Assembly (NCBI GenBank): GCA_016882165.1
Contig: VHBV01000064.1
Location: 1 to 7,232, forward strand
DNA: 7,232 nt
Direction of reading: 5' to 3'
Source of the DNA: Candidatus Pelagibacterales bacterium
GTDB lineage: Bacteria > Pseudomonadota > Alphaproteobacteria > Rickettsiales > UBA1997
Each line of letters starts with the position of its first letter. Within the stretch, counting starts at the first letter, position 1. This document shows, piece by piece, positions 1 through 5,493 of this stretch. The position numbers were made by a program, and so were the translations under genes. The notes under the pieces are model-generated. The model ran no database searches. It saw nothing but the letters and a program-made list of their open reading frames with translations, and was not told the DNA's origin.

Positions 1-231
1 AACTATATTTTTTATATTGCTTCTATCCATACCAACAAACATCGATATGTTTGAAGGAGCGTTCTTAGCGGCAGAAAGTTTTACTGCACCTTCTTTATAA
101 TCAATTTCTACACCGTTACTAACTGTGTAAGTTTTTTTAACTTTTCCACTATCAAATGTTAGTGAGTTTTTGTCAACTGCCACTTTTATATTTTCGGGAA
201 CTTTTACTGGTAACTTTCCTACTCTAGACAT
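1..231 (-). CDS. rplF: 50S ribosomal protein L6, N-terminal part (3' end outside window)
   Basis: The first 77 codons of L6, a 50S protein near the sarcin-ricin loop and factor-binding site, are visible; a full L6 is about 177 residues. The start MSRVGKLPVKVPENIKVAVD matches the family's MSRIGKKPVxIP pattern. The end of the visible part, MFVGMDRSNIKNIV, corresponds to the usual LWGMxRTLxxNxV, with Val in place of Trp. The usual GPKG turn reads SGKVKK here (28-33). The frame is open to the window edge. The ATG at 231 lies 12 nt after the rpsH stop without a Shine-Dalgarno. In the standard order rplR, rpsE, rpmD, rplO and secY would follow beyond the window. Confidence 0.96.
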   Translation of the reverse strand, partial: MSRVGKLPVKVPENIKVAVDKNSLTFDSGKVKKTYTVSNGVEIDYKEGAVKLSAAKNAPSNISMFVGMDRSNIKNIV

Positions 232-243
232 AAATAAACTATA

Positions 244-642
244 TTAAAATATTTTTAGTAAAACTTCACCACCAAGCTTTTTTTCTCTTGCTTCGTGGTC
301 AGCAATAACTCCCTGAGAAGTTGAAAGAACAACTAATCCCAAACCATTTTTTACCAAAGGTATTTTGTCAAAAGTAGAATATATTCTTCTACCTGGTTTA
401 GAAACAACAGAAATTTCATTAACAACTGGATTTGAATAGTGATACTTCAAGTGAATATCAAATCTTTCAATAGCATCGCTTTCTTTAACTTTGCTATAAT
501 TCAAAATGAAGCCTTCTTCTTTCAGAATCTTCAAAATATTTTCTCTTAACTTAGAAGCAGGAGAACTAATAACAGCTCTTTTGGCTAGATAGCCATTTCT
601 AATTCTTGCTACTAAATCTGAAACCGGATGATTAAAAAACAT
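244..642 (-). CDS. rpsH: 30S ribosomal protein S8
   Basis: S8 is a primary binder of 16S rRNA helix 21; in E. coli it also represses the spc operon. It has 132 residues, the family norm (130). Seen are PVSDLVARIRNGY (6-18), SPASKLRENIL (27-37), KEEGFI (41-46), SKPGRRIY (81-88), the RNA-binding GLGLVVLSTSQGVI (100-113) and HEAREKKLGGEVL (116-128). The N-terminus MFFNHPVSD replaces the common MSMTDPIAD. The ATG is 24 nt after rpsN and has no recognisable Shine-Dalgarno. Confidence 0.99.
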   Translation of the reverse strand: MFFNHPVSDLVARIRNGYLAKRAVISSPASKLRENILKILKEEGFILNYSKVKESDAIERFDIHLKYHYSNPVVNEISVVSKPGRRIYSTFDKIPLVKNGLGLVVLSTSQGVIADHEAREKKLGGEVLLKIF

Positions 643-660
643 CTTACTATTTAAAATTTA

Positions 661-669
661 TTATTATTA
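661..669 (-). other. Triple in-frame TAA stop after rpsN
   Basis: The coding strand reads TAATAATAA directly after the last Trp codon of S14, so the normal stop is backed up by two more in the same frame. This is seen directly. It sits in the 24-nt rpsN-rpsH gap, which otherwise holds only A/T-rich sequence without a Shine-Dalgarno. Confidence 0.8.
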
Positions 670-972
670 CCAACTAGACTTAACTAAGCCAGGAATTTGA
701 CCCCAAGAGGCCAGTTCTCTTAGTGCAATTCTTGACAAACCAAATTTTCTAAAATTTCCTCTTGGTCTACCAGTTAGAGCACATCTATTTCTATATCTAA
801 TACGAGAACCATCGCGTGGCATTTCGGAAAGTTTGATTTGGGCAATTAATCTTTCTTCAAAAGACATGGTTTCATCTTTTGCGTTACTTACTAATTGTAC
901 TCTTTTTGCTTTATGCAATTGAGCTGTTTTTTCTCTTTTTTGATTTCTTCTTATTGAGGACTGTTTTGCCAT
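667..972 (-). CDS. rpsN: 30S ribosomal protein S14, zinc-free long form
   Basis: S14 belongs to the 30S head and neighbours S3, S10 and S19. At 101 residues this is the long, zinc-independent (C-minus) type. It has only one cysteine (Cys64) and none of the paired CxxC motifs of the 61-residue zinc form. Diagnostic blocks are RNRCALTGRPRG (61-72), KFGLSRIALRELA (76-88) and the C-terminal GLVKSSW (95-101). That ending is the one I associate with Alphaproteobacteria; E. coli has GLKKASW. The start is 5 nt after rplE in an A-rich stretch with no Shine-Dalgarno. Three TAA codons in frame close the gene. Confidence 0.99.
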   Translation of the reverse strand: MAKQSSIRRNQKREKTAQLHKAKRVQLVSNAKDETMSFEERLIAQIKLSEMPRDGSRIRYRNRCALTGRPRGNFRKFGLSRIALRELASWGQIPGLVKSSW

Positions 973-977
973 TGTTT

Positions 978-1514
978 CTATTTAATTGGAAGATTAAGCT
1001 TTTTAAGCAAATATAATGACTCTTCTTTAGTTTTAGCAGTGGTAACTATAGTTACATTCATACCAAAAACTTTAAGAATATTGTCTAAATCTACTTCTAA
1101 GAAAGCGTTATGTTCTTTAAAACCAAAACTATAATGACCACTCTGGTTGAAACCTTTAGAAGACAGACCTCTAAAGTCTCTAACTCTAGGTAAAGCTATG
1201 TTAACTAGCTTATCAAAAAACTGGTACATCTTTTTTCCTCTTAGTGTAACTCTGCATCCAATAGGAAGATCTTTTCTTAACTTAAATGTCGAGATAGCTT
1301 TTCTAGATTTAGTTAGAACAGCTTTTTGCCCAGCAATATTCGAAACTTGAGTAGAAAGATATGACAAGAACTTATTATCACTGTCAGCAGCCTTAATACC
1401 AACGTTTAAGCTGATCATTTTTAATCTAGGAATCTCCAATTCATTTGAATAAGAAAATTTCATTTTCAAGTCAGAAACTGACTCTTTATATAATTTTTCA
1501 GTAAGTGTTTGCAT
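978..1514 (-). CDS. rplE: 50S ribosomal protein L5
   Basis: L5 binds 5S rRNA and P-site tRNA and forms the bridge to S13 in the central protuberance. It has 178 residues (179 in E. coli). Family blocks are IPRLKMISLNVG (28-39), GQKAVLTKSRKAISTFKLR (62-80), PIGCRVTLRG (84-93), NIALPRVRDFRGLSSKGF (105-122), GHYSFGFKEH (126-135) and TIVTTAKTKEE (155-165). The usual FPEIDYD reads FLEVDLD (138-144), a modest drift. The start is 8 nt after rplX. A purine-rich AAGAG touches the ATG, too close to act as a normal Shine-Dalgarno. Confidence 0.99.
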   Translation of the reverse strand: MQTLTEKLYKESVSDLKMKFSYSNELEIPRLKMISLNVGIKAADSDNKFLSYLSTQVSNIAGQKAVLTKSRKAISTFKLRKDLPIGCRVTLRGKKMYQFFDKLVNIALPRVRDFRGLSSKGFNQSGHYSFGFKEHNAFLEVDLDNILKVFGMNVTIVTTAKTKEESLYLLKKLNLPIK

Positions 1515-1522
1515 CTCTTAAA

Positions 1523-1840
1523 TTAATCTATTTTTTTGCCTGATTTTTTTGAAACACGATTCTTTCTAGTAAAAGTTTTTCCTTCTCCAGAATCAGTAAC
1601 AAACTTAATTTTTACTGCTTTTCCATCTTCAACATGAGATATATTAGAAACATGAATTGGTTTTTCAAGCTTCAATATTTGCCCAGGATTAGATGAAGTA
1701 GGTTTTTTATGAACTGTAGCTAAATTAACTCCTTCAACTACAACTTTATTATCTATAATAGCAGTAATTTTGCCAATTTTACCTTTACTTGAACCAGATA
1801 TAACTATTACCTGATCATTTTTTTTAAATTTATTAGCCAT
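1523..1840 (-). CDS. rplX: 50S ribosomal protein L24
   Basis: L24 is an assembly-initiating 50S protein near the tunnel exit. It has 105 residues, normal for the family. The N-terminal KOW/SH3 segment is seen at DQVIVISGSSKGKIGKI (9-25), followed by VVVEGVNLATVHKKP (33-47) and EKPIHVSNI (59-67). The tail is strongly basic. The ATG at 1840 is one base after the rplN stop and has an excellent GGAGG site. Codons 5-8 contain a run of eight A residues (plus-strand T run near 1818-1825). Confidence 0.98.
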   Translation of the reverse strand: MANKFKKNDQVIVISGSSKGKIGKITAIIDNKVVVEGVNLATVHKKPTSSNPGQILKLEKPIHVSNISHVEDGKAVKIKFVTDSGEGKTFTRKNRVSKKSGKKID

Positions 1841-1841
1841 A

Positions 1842-2210
1842 TTATAAAACCTCCGAAGCTAGTGAAGCGATTTTCAAGAAGTTCTTTTGTCTAACTTCTC
1901 TTGCAACAGGTCCAAACACGCGAGTAGCTATTGGCTCTCCATCTTTGTCAACCAAAACCACAGCATTGTCGTCGAATTTTACAAAACTACCATCAGCTCT
2001 GACAATTTTGCTTTTTGTTCTTACAACAACACCTTTAGCGACCTGACCTTTTTTTACTTTAGATCCTGGAATAACGCTAGTAATCGACAAAACGATAATT
2101 TCACCAACTCCAGTAATCATGTGATCAGAGCCGCCTAATACTTTAATACATGTAGCAGTTTTAGCGCCTGAGTTATCAGCAACCACTAAACTTGTTTGCA
2201 TTTGAATCAT
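1842..2210 (-). CDS. rplN: 50S ribosomal protein L14
   Basis: L14 lies at the 50S interface, contacts 16S rRNA, and is the target of the RsfS silencing factor in many bacteria. It has 122 residues, the canonical length. It begins MIQMQTSLVVADNSGAK and has CIKVLGG (21-27), KKGQVAKGVVVRTK (53-66), DNAVVLVDKDGEP (81-93) and TRVFGPVAREVRQKNF (96-111). The ending SLASEVL resembles alphaproteobacterial SLAPEVL. A TAGG site 7 nt upstream (2221-2218) supports the ATG, in a 24-nt gap after rpsQ. This would be the first gene of the E. coli spc operon, but no promoter is visible here, so S10 and spc units are probably read through as one. Confidence 0.99.
   Translation of the reverse strand: MIQMQTSLVVADNSGAKTATCIKVLGGSDHMITGVGEIIVLSITSVIPGSKVKKGQVAKGVVVRTKSKIVRADGSFVKFDDNAVVLVDKDGEPIATRVFGPVAREVRQKNFLKIASLASEVL
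1849..1854 (-). promoter_or_regulatory. Strong Shine-Dalgarno of rplX inside the rplN C-terminal codons
   Basis: GGAGGT on the coding strand, 8 nt before the rplX ATG, is the best ribosome-binding site in the window. It is formed by the codons for Ser-Glu-Val at the very end of L14, so the same bases encode a conserved C-terminus and start the next gene. Confidence 0.85.
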
Positions 2211-2234
2211 GTTAATACCTATTAAATAACCTTA

Positions 2235-2447
2235 TTAAACTTTTAAAGCCCACTTTTTTCTTTTGGAAATTGGTCTTGAGCTAGTAATTTCAACCTCATC
2301 TCCGACATTTAGTTTTTGACCACAAGAATCAACTAAATATTTTTTGTGAACAGTAACGTATTTACCGTAAACAGAGTGTTTTTTAAGAGTTGTTGCGATA
2401 CCCTTAAAGGTTTTTTCATCAATAATGTTTAGAACTTTTACTTTCAT
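2235..2447 (-). CDS. rpsQ: 30S ribosomal protein S17 (short)
   Basis: S17 is a primary 16S rRNA-binding OB-fold protein of the 30S body. This copy has 70 residues against 84 in E. coli. Recognisable features are KKHSVYGK (22-29), VGDEVEI (48-54) and SSRPISKRKKWAL (56-68), matching the family's HPIYGK, VGD.V.I and CRPLSKTK.W. The strand before HSVYGK is about three residues shorter than E. coli. The usual HDE in the middle loop is replaced by DSCGQ (40-44), and the C-terminal tail is missing. AAGG at 2458-2455, seven bases before the ATG, supports the start. The gene follows rpmC by 2 nt. Confidence 0.96.
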   Translation of the reverse strand: MKVKVLNIIDEKTFKGIATTLKKHSVYGKYVTVHKKYLVDSCGQKLNVGDEVEITSSRPISKRKKWALKV

Positions 2448-2449
2448 GG

Positions 2450-2635
2450 TTAAACCTTAGCAACTTTTTTATTACTATTAATTTTAGTAAACAATCTGGC
2501 AACAGCCTTCTTTTTACTTTTAAATTCTTTTACAACAACAGACTCTCCTGATGAAACTTTGATTCTCATCATCATAAGCTCTTTTTTAATTTTTGCAATT
2601 TCAGACAAAGCTGACTGCTTTTCTTCTTTTTTCAT
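2450..2635 (-). CDS. rpmC: 50S ribosomal protein L29 (divergent)
   Basis: L29 is a small two-helix protein beside L23 at the tunnel exit. It has 61 residues, normal for the family (63 in E. coli). It shows the expected helix-turn-helix: a first helix around 6-26 (IAKIKKELMMMRIK), a turn near SSGES (28-32), and a second basic helix ending VARLFTKI (45-52), where the family has IARIKT. Primary sequence similarity is weak and the identification rests strongly on its position between rplP and rpsQ. The first helix has a run of three Met. The gene is only 2 nt from each neighbour, which implies coupled translation. Confidence 0.93.
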   Translation of the reverse strand: MKKEEKQSALSEIAKIKKELMMMRIKVSSGESVVVKEFKSKKKAVARLFTKINSNKKVAKV

Positions 2636-2637
2636 AC

Positions 2638-3051
2638 TTATATCAGATTAATGATTTTTGTTTTGAAAGGCAGTTTAGCTGCTGCTTTTTCTAGAGATAC
2701 AACGGCTGATGCATCATCAATCCCGTCAATTTCGAAAATTACTCTACCTGGTTTAATTTTAGCAATATAGTATTCAACGTTACCTTTACCGCTTCCCATT
2801 CTTACTTCAGCAGGTTTTTTTGTTACCGGAGTATGAGGGAAAACCATTATCCATAGCTTTCCGGCTCTTTTCATATAACGAGTAATAACTTTTCTGGCAG
2901 ATTCAATTTGTTTAGAGTTTAATTTGCCAGGCTCAAGAGCTTTAAGACCAAAAGATCCAAACTTTAGGCTATTACCATTAGCAGCAACGCCAAGAATTTT
3001 CTTGCCGCCTTTCTGCGATTTTCTGTATTTGGTTTTTGCAGGAGTTAACAT
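2638..3051 (-). CDS. rplP: 50S ribosomal protein L16
   Basis: L16 is a late-assembly 50S protein near the A site and the base of the central protuberance. It has 137 residues, the usual length. Motifs seen are LTPAKTKYRKSQKG (2-15), FGSFGLKALEPG (31-42), RYMKRAGKLWIMVFP (58-72) and PVTKKPAEVRMGSGKG (75-90). Arg84 aligns with E. coli Arg81, the residue hydroxylated by the RoxA/YcfD oxygenase. The stretch between the N-terminal basic segment and FGSFGLK is three residues longer than in E. coli. The start is 4 nt after rpsC, with only weak Shine-Dalgarno potential. Confidence 0.98.
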   Translation of the reverse strand: MLTPAKTKYRKSQKGGKKILGVAANGNSLKFGSFGLKALEPGKLNSKQIESARKVITRYMKRAGKLWIMVFPHTPVTKKPAEVRMGSGKGNVEYYIAKIKPGRVIFEIDGIDDASAVVSLEKAAAKLPFKTKIINLI

Positions 3052-3055
3052 TTAC

Positions 3056-3700
3056 TTATACCAATTTATTTGATTTTTTTTCTACGAAACCTTTATAGAT
3101 CCACACTTTTACGCCAATTACACCATATGTTGTGTAAGCGTTGGCTGTGGCGTAATCAATGTTGCATCTTAGGGTATGAAGAGGAACTGAACCTTCTTTA
3201 TACCATTCAGTTCTTGCAATTTCAGCACCACCTAATCTTCCAGAAACAGAAACTTTTATTCCAAGAGCTCCATATTTCATGGCCGATTGCATAGATTTTT
3301 TCATAACTTTTTTGAACGCAGCGCGTCCTTCAAGTTGTTTTGCTATACCTTGAGCAACAAGAGAAGAATGTAGATCTGGTTTATCAATTTCCACTATCTT
3401 AACATCAACTTTAGTTCCAGCGATTTTTTCCACTGCTCTATTGATTTTTTCTATGTCGAGACCTTTCTTTCCTATAAGTACACCAGGCTTAGATGTTCTT
3501 ATTATAAGGTTTACCTTATCAGATGGTCTTTCTATAGTAACACTACCAACGCCACAATGAGCATAGTTTTTCTTTACGAAATTTCTAATAGCAATATCAT
3601 TGACAAGTTTTTTAGCATAATTTTTGTTATCATACCAAATTGACTCCCAATTTTTGCTATTAAGAAGTCTAAAACCGACTGGATTGACCTTTTGACCCAT
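3056..3700 (-). CDS. rpsC: 30S ribosomal protein S3
   Basis: S3 is a 30S head protein at the mRNA entry channel and contributes to the ribosomal helicase. It has 214 residues, shorter than E. coli (233) because the charged C-terminal tail is nearly absent. The N-terminus is MGQKVNPVGFRL. A type II KH domain carries the GKKG loop within PGVLIGKKG (72-80). Its C-terminal domain has QLEGRAAFKKVMKKSM (122-137) and SGRLGGAEIARTEWYKEG (153-170). Lys130, Lys131 and Lys134 align with E. coli Arg131, Arg132 and Lys135, linked to mRNA unwinding, so the positive charges are conserved. The protein ends soon after GVIGVKVWIYKG (193-204). Confidence 0.99.
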   Translation of the reverse strand: MGQKVNPVGFRLLNSKNWESIWYDNKNYAKKLVNDIAIRNFVKKNYAHCGVGSVTIERPSDKVNLIIRTSKPGVLIGKKGLDIEKINRAVEKIAGTKVDVKIVEIDKPDLHSSLVAQGIAKQLEGRAAFKKVMKKSMQSAMKYGALGIKVSVSGRLGGAEIARTEWYKEGSVPLHTLRCNIDYATANAYTTYGVIGVKVWIYKGFVEKKSNKLV

Positions 3701-3704
3701 TTTA

Positions 3705-3708
3705 CCTC
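3705..3708 (-). promoter_or_regulatory. Shine-Dalgarno of rpsC overlapping the rplV stop
   Basis: The coding strand reads TAGAGGTAAAATG, in which TAG is the rplV stop, GAGG the ribosome-binding core and ATG the rpsC start. Spacing is short (4 nt). Stop and Shine-Dalgarno share bases, as at rpsJ/rplC. Confidence 0.7.
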
Positions 3709-4064
3709 TATTTTGTTTTTTCTTGTTTTTCTTCTAGTACAACTCTAATGTTACTAAAAGTCTTCAAAATTCTGCTTGATTTACCACGTCCTCTAGCTGC
3801 AAATCTTTTTAGAGCGAAAGCACGACCTATATCAAATTTTTTGATATAAAGATTATCAACATCCATATTATGGTTGTTTTCAGCATTTGACATAGCTGAG
3901 TAAACAAGTCCACTAATAACTGGAGCTAATTTCAATTTAGAGAATTTTAAAACTTTCAAAACCTCAGAAACCGACTTTCCCGACAAGTTGCCGGTCAATT
4001 TCATCACTTTAAGAGGGCTAGATTTTACAGCGCTTAAATAAGCTACGGCTAATTTTTCAGTCAT
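3708..4064 (-). CDS. rplV: 50S ribosomal protein L22
   Basis: L22 is an assembly protein whose long beta-hairpin lines the exit tunnel opposite L4. It has 118 residues against 110 in E. coli, with a short Lys/Glu-rich C-terminal extension (EEKQEKTK). Family features are KSSPLKVMKL (14-23), VYSAMSNAENNHNMDVDNLY (54-73) and the hairpin ALKRFAARGRGKSSRILK (84-101), closing with SNIRVVLEE (104-112). The hairpin aligns to E. coli without gaps, so the tunnel constriction is full length. The ATG is 7 nt after rpsS and has no Shine-Dalgarno. Confidence 0.97.
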   Translation of the reverse strand: MTEKLAVAYLSAVKSSPLKVMKLTGNLSGKSVSEVLKVLKFSKLKLAPVISGLVYSAMSNAENNHNMDVDNLYIKKFDIGRAFALKRFAARGRGKSSRILKTFSNIRVVLEEKQEKTK

Positions 4065-4071
4065 ATATTAA

Positions 4072-4350
4072 TTAGTCTTTTTTAATTTTTTTATCTCCAG
4101 AGTGACCATAAAAAGTTCTGGTCGGAGCAAATTCACCAAACTTATGACCAACCATTCCTTCAGTAATTGCTACTGAAACAAATTTTTTACCATTATGGAC
4201 AGCAAAGTTTATGCCCACAAACTGAGGTAAAATAGTTGATCTTCTTGACCAAGTTTTTATGATTGGCTTTTTAGAAGAATTTACATAGTCTCTTGCTTTT
4301 TTTAGCAAATATCCGTCTACAAATGGTACTTTCCAAGTTGATCTAGGCAT
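4072..4350 (-). CDS. rpsS: 30S ribosomal protein S19
   Basis: S19 binds 16S rRNA in the 30S head, pairs with S13 and helps hold A- and P-site tRNA. It has 92 residues, exactly the family norm. Strong signatures are VDGYLLKKAR (11-20), KTWSRRSTILPQFVG (32-46), VHNGKKFVSV (51-60) and MVGHKFGEFAPTRTFYGH (66-83). The N-terminal motif is RSTWKVPFVDG, where nearly all bacteria have WKGPF, so Gly is replaced by Val at position 8. The codon is clearly GTA. It follows rplB by 16 nt, the widest gap in the S10 part, with at most a weak AAAG as ribosome-binding site. Confidence 0.99.
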   Translation of the reverse strand: MPRSTWKVPFVDGYLLKKARDYVNSSKKPIIKTWSRRSTILPQFVGINFAVHNGKKFVSVAITEGMVGHKFGEFAPTRTFYGHSGDKKIKKD

Positions 4351-4366
4351 TTTTAATTACTTTAAA

Positions 4367-5200
4367 TTATTTACTACGTCTTGATTTTACAATAAATTTG
4401 TTTGTGGTCTTATTTCTTTTTCTGGTTATCTTGCCTTTAGCTGATTTACCAGTAGGAGAAACAGGGTGTCTACCACCAGAAGTTTTACCTTCACCACCAC
4501 CATGTGGGTGATCTACAGGGTTCATAACAACACCACGAACAGTTGGTCTTATACCCATCCATCTAGATCTACCAGCTTTTCCGATAGAAACGTTTTTGTT
4601 GTCAAGGTTTGAAACTGAACCTACCGTTGCCATGCAGTCAAGTAAGAATAGTCTAATTTCTCCTGATTGCATTTTAACTAATGCATAACCGCCATCTTTA
4701 CCAACTAATTGGGCATAAGTTCCTGCAGATCTAGAGACAGCTCCTCCACATCCTGGTTTCAACTCAATATTATGAACAATTGATCCAATTGGAATAACCG
4801 AAAGTGGCATAGCATTTCCAATTTTAACGTCTATTAGCTGTCTTGAAGACATGATTTTTTCACCAACAGATAGCTTGTGTGGAGCTAATATGTAAGAGTA
4901 TATGCCATCAGAGTATTTCAATAGTGCTATAAAAGCTGTACGATTTGGATCGTACTCAATTCTTTCCACAACTGCTTCAATATCATATTTATCTCTTTTA
5001 AAGTCAATAACTCTAAAAGATTTTTTATGACCGCCAGATTTATGACGAACAGTTATATGACCAATGTTGTTTCTTCCGGCATCTTCACCAACTTTAGTAG
5101 TCAAGATTTTAAGAGGAGATCCTTTCCAAAGTTCACTTCTATCAATAGTTATAAGTTTTCTTAGCGAAGGAGTTATCGCTTTATAATTTTTAAGAGCCAT
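4367..5200 (-). CDS. rplB: 50S ribosomal protein L2
   Basis: L2 is a near-universal protein needed for subunit joining and peptidyl-transferase activity. It has 277 residues (273 in E. coli). The N-terminal OB-like region has GRNNIGHITVRHKSGGHKK (42-60) and IDFKRDKYDIEAVVERIEYD (65-84). The SH3-like domain follows, with GTYAQLV (160-166). The C-terminal catalytic-region loop reads GVVMNPVDHPHGGGEGKTSG (223-242), with His231 aligned to the E. coli residue His229 implicated in activity. At the usual HPVTPWG the protein reads HPVSPTG (245-251), with Thr in place of Trp. The basic tail GKITRKRNKTTNKFIVKSRR (256-275) is intact. The start is 3 nt after rplW with no convincing Shine-Dalgarno. Confidence 0.99.
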   Translation of the reverse strand: MALKNYKAITPSLRKLITIDRSELWKGSPLKILTTKVGEDAGRNNIGHITVRHKSGGHKKSFRVIDFKRDKYDIEAVVERIEYDPNRTAFIALLKYSDGIYSYILAPHKLSVGEKIMSSRQLIDVKIGNAMPLSVIPIGSIVHNIELKPGCGGAVSRSAGTYAQLVGKDGGYALVKMQSGEIRLFLLDCMATVGSVSNLDNKNVSIGKAGRSRWMGIRPTVRGVVMNPVDHPHGGGEGKTSGGRHPVSPTGKSAKGKITRKRNKTTNKFIVKSRRSK

Positions 5201-5203
5201 TTT

Positions 5204-5491
5204 TTATGAACCGAAATTAATTGATTGACCTTCTTTTAAGGTAACAATTGCTTTTTTGTAAGATTTTCTATTACCTTCAACGCCTTTAAATCTTTTTGTT
5301 TTAGATTTAGTGTTAATGATGTTGACCTTCTCAACTGTGGTGCCAAAAATTTTCTTTACCAGAGAGGCAATTTCTTTTTTGTCACAAGAAGAGTCAGCTT
5401 CAAAGCTGTATTTATTTTCAGCTGATTGCTTGTTAGATTTTTCAGTATAAACAAGACCCTTAATTTTATCGTAGTTCAATAGAGCCGACAT
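5204..5491 (-). CDS. rplW: 50S ribosomal protein L23
   Basis: L23 sits at the mouth of the exit tunnel and is the docking point for trigger factor and the signal recognition particle. It has 95 residues, within the usual 95-100. Family features seen are YTEKS (15-19), NKYSFEAD (26-33), KKEIASLVKKIFG (38-50), VEKVNIINTKSKTKRF (53-68) and the C-terminal KKAIVTLKEGQSI (79-91). Glu17 aligns with E. coli Glu18, the trigger-factor contact, and is kept. The gene begins 2 nt after the rplD stop and ends 3 nt before rplB. A good AAAGGAG site precedes it. Confidence 0.97.
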   Translation of the reverse strand: MSALLNYDKIKGLVYTEKSNKQSAENKYSFEADSSCDKKEIASLVKKIFGTTVEKVNIINTKSKTKRFKGVEGNRKSYKKAIVTLKEGQSINFGS

Positions 5492-5493
5492 TT

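Noticed and set aside
1147..1350. Plus-strand open frame of 67 codons
   Set aside because: It lies wholly antisense to rplE, which is an unmistakable L5; its protein has no recognisable family and no ribosome-binding site stands out.
1490..1545. Possible S8 autoregulatory hairpin at the rplX-rplE junction, as in the E. coli spc operon
   Set aside because: I looked for a stem resembling the helix 21 target around the rplE start and found no convincing inverted repeat; the junction is 8 nt of A/T-rich sequence.
1887..2138. Plus-strand open frame of 83 codons
   Set aside because: It is the antisense shadow of rplN (L14); the composition (Ser/Asn/Phe-rich) is what reverse reading of this AT-rich gene gives.
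2222..2240. Imperfect palindrome TTTAATAAGGTTATTTAA between rpsQ and rplN
   Set aside because: The loop would be only two bases, the stem is all A/T with a mismatch, and no T-run follows, so it is neither a credible terminator nor a regulatory hairpin.
3070..3294. Plus-strand open frame of 74 codons
   Set aside because: It is antisense to rpsC; the product looks random and the sense strand is a fully conserved S3.
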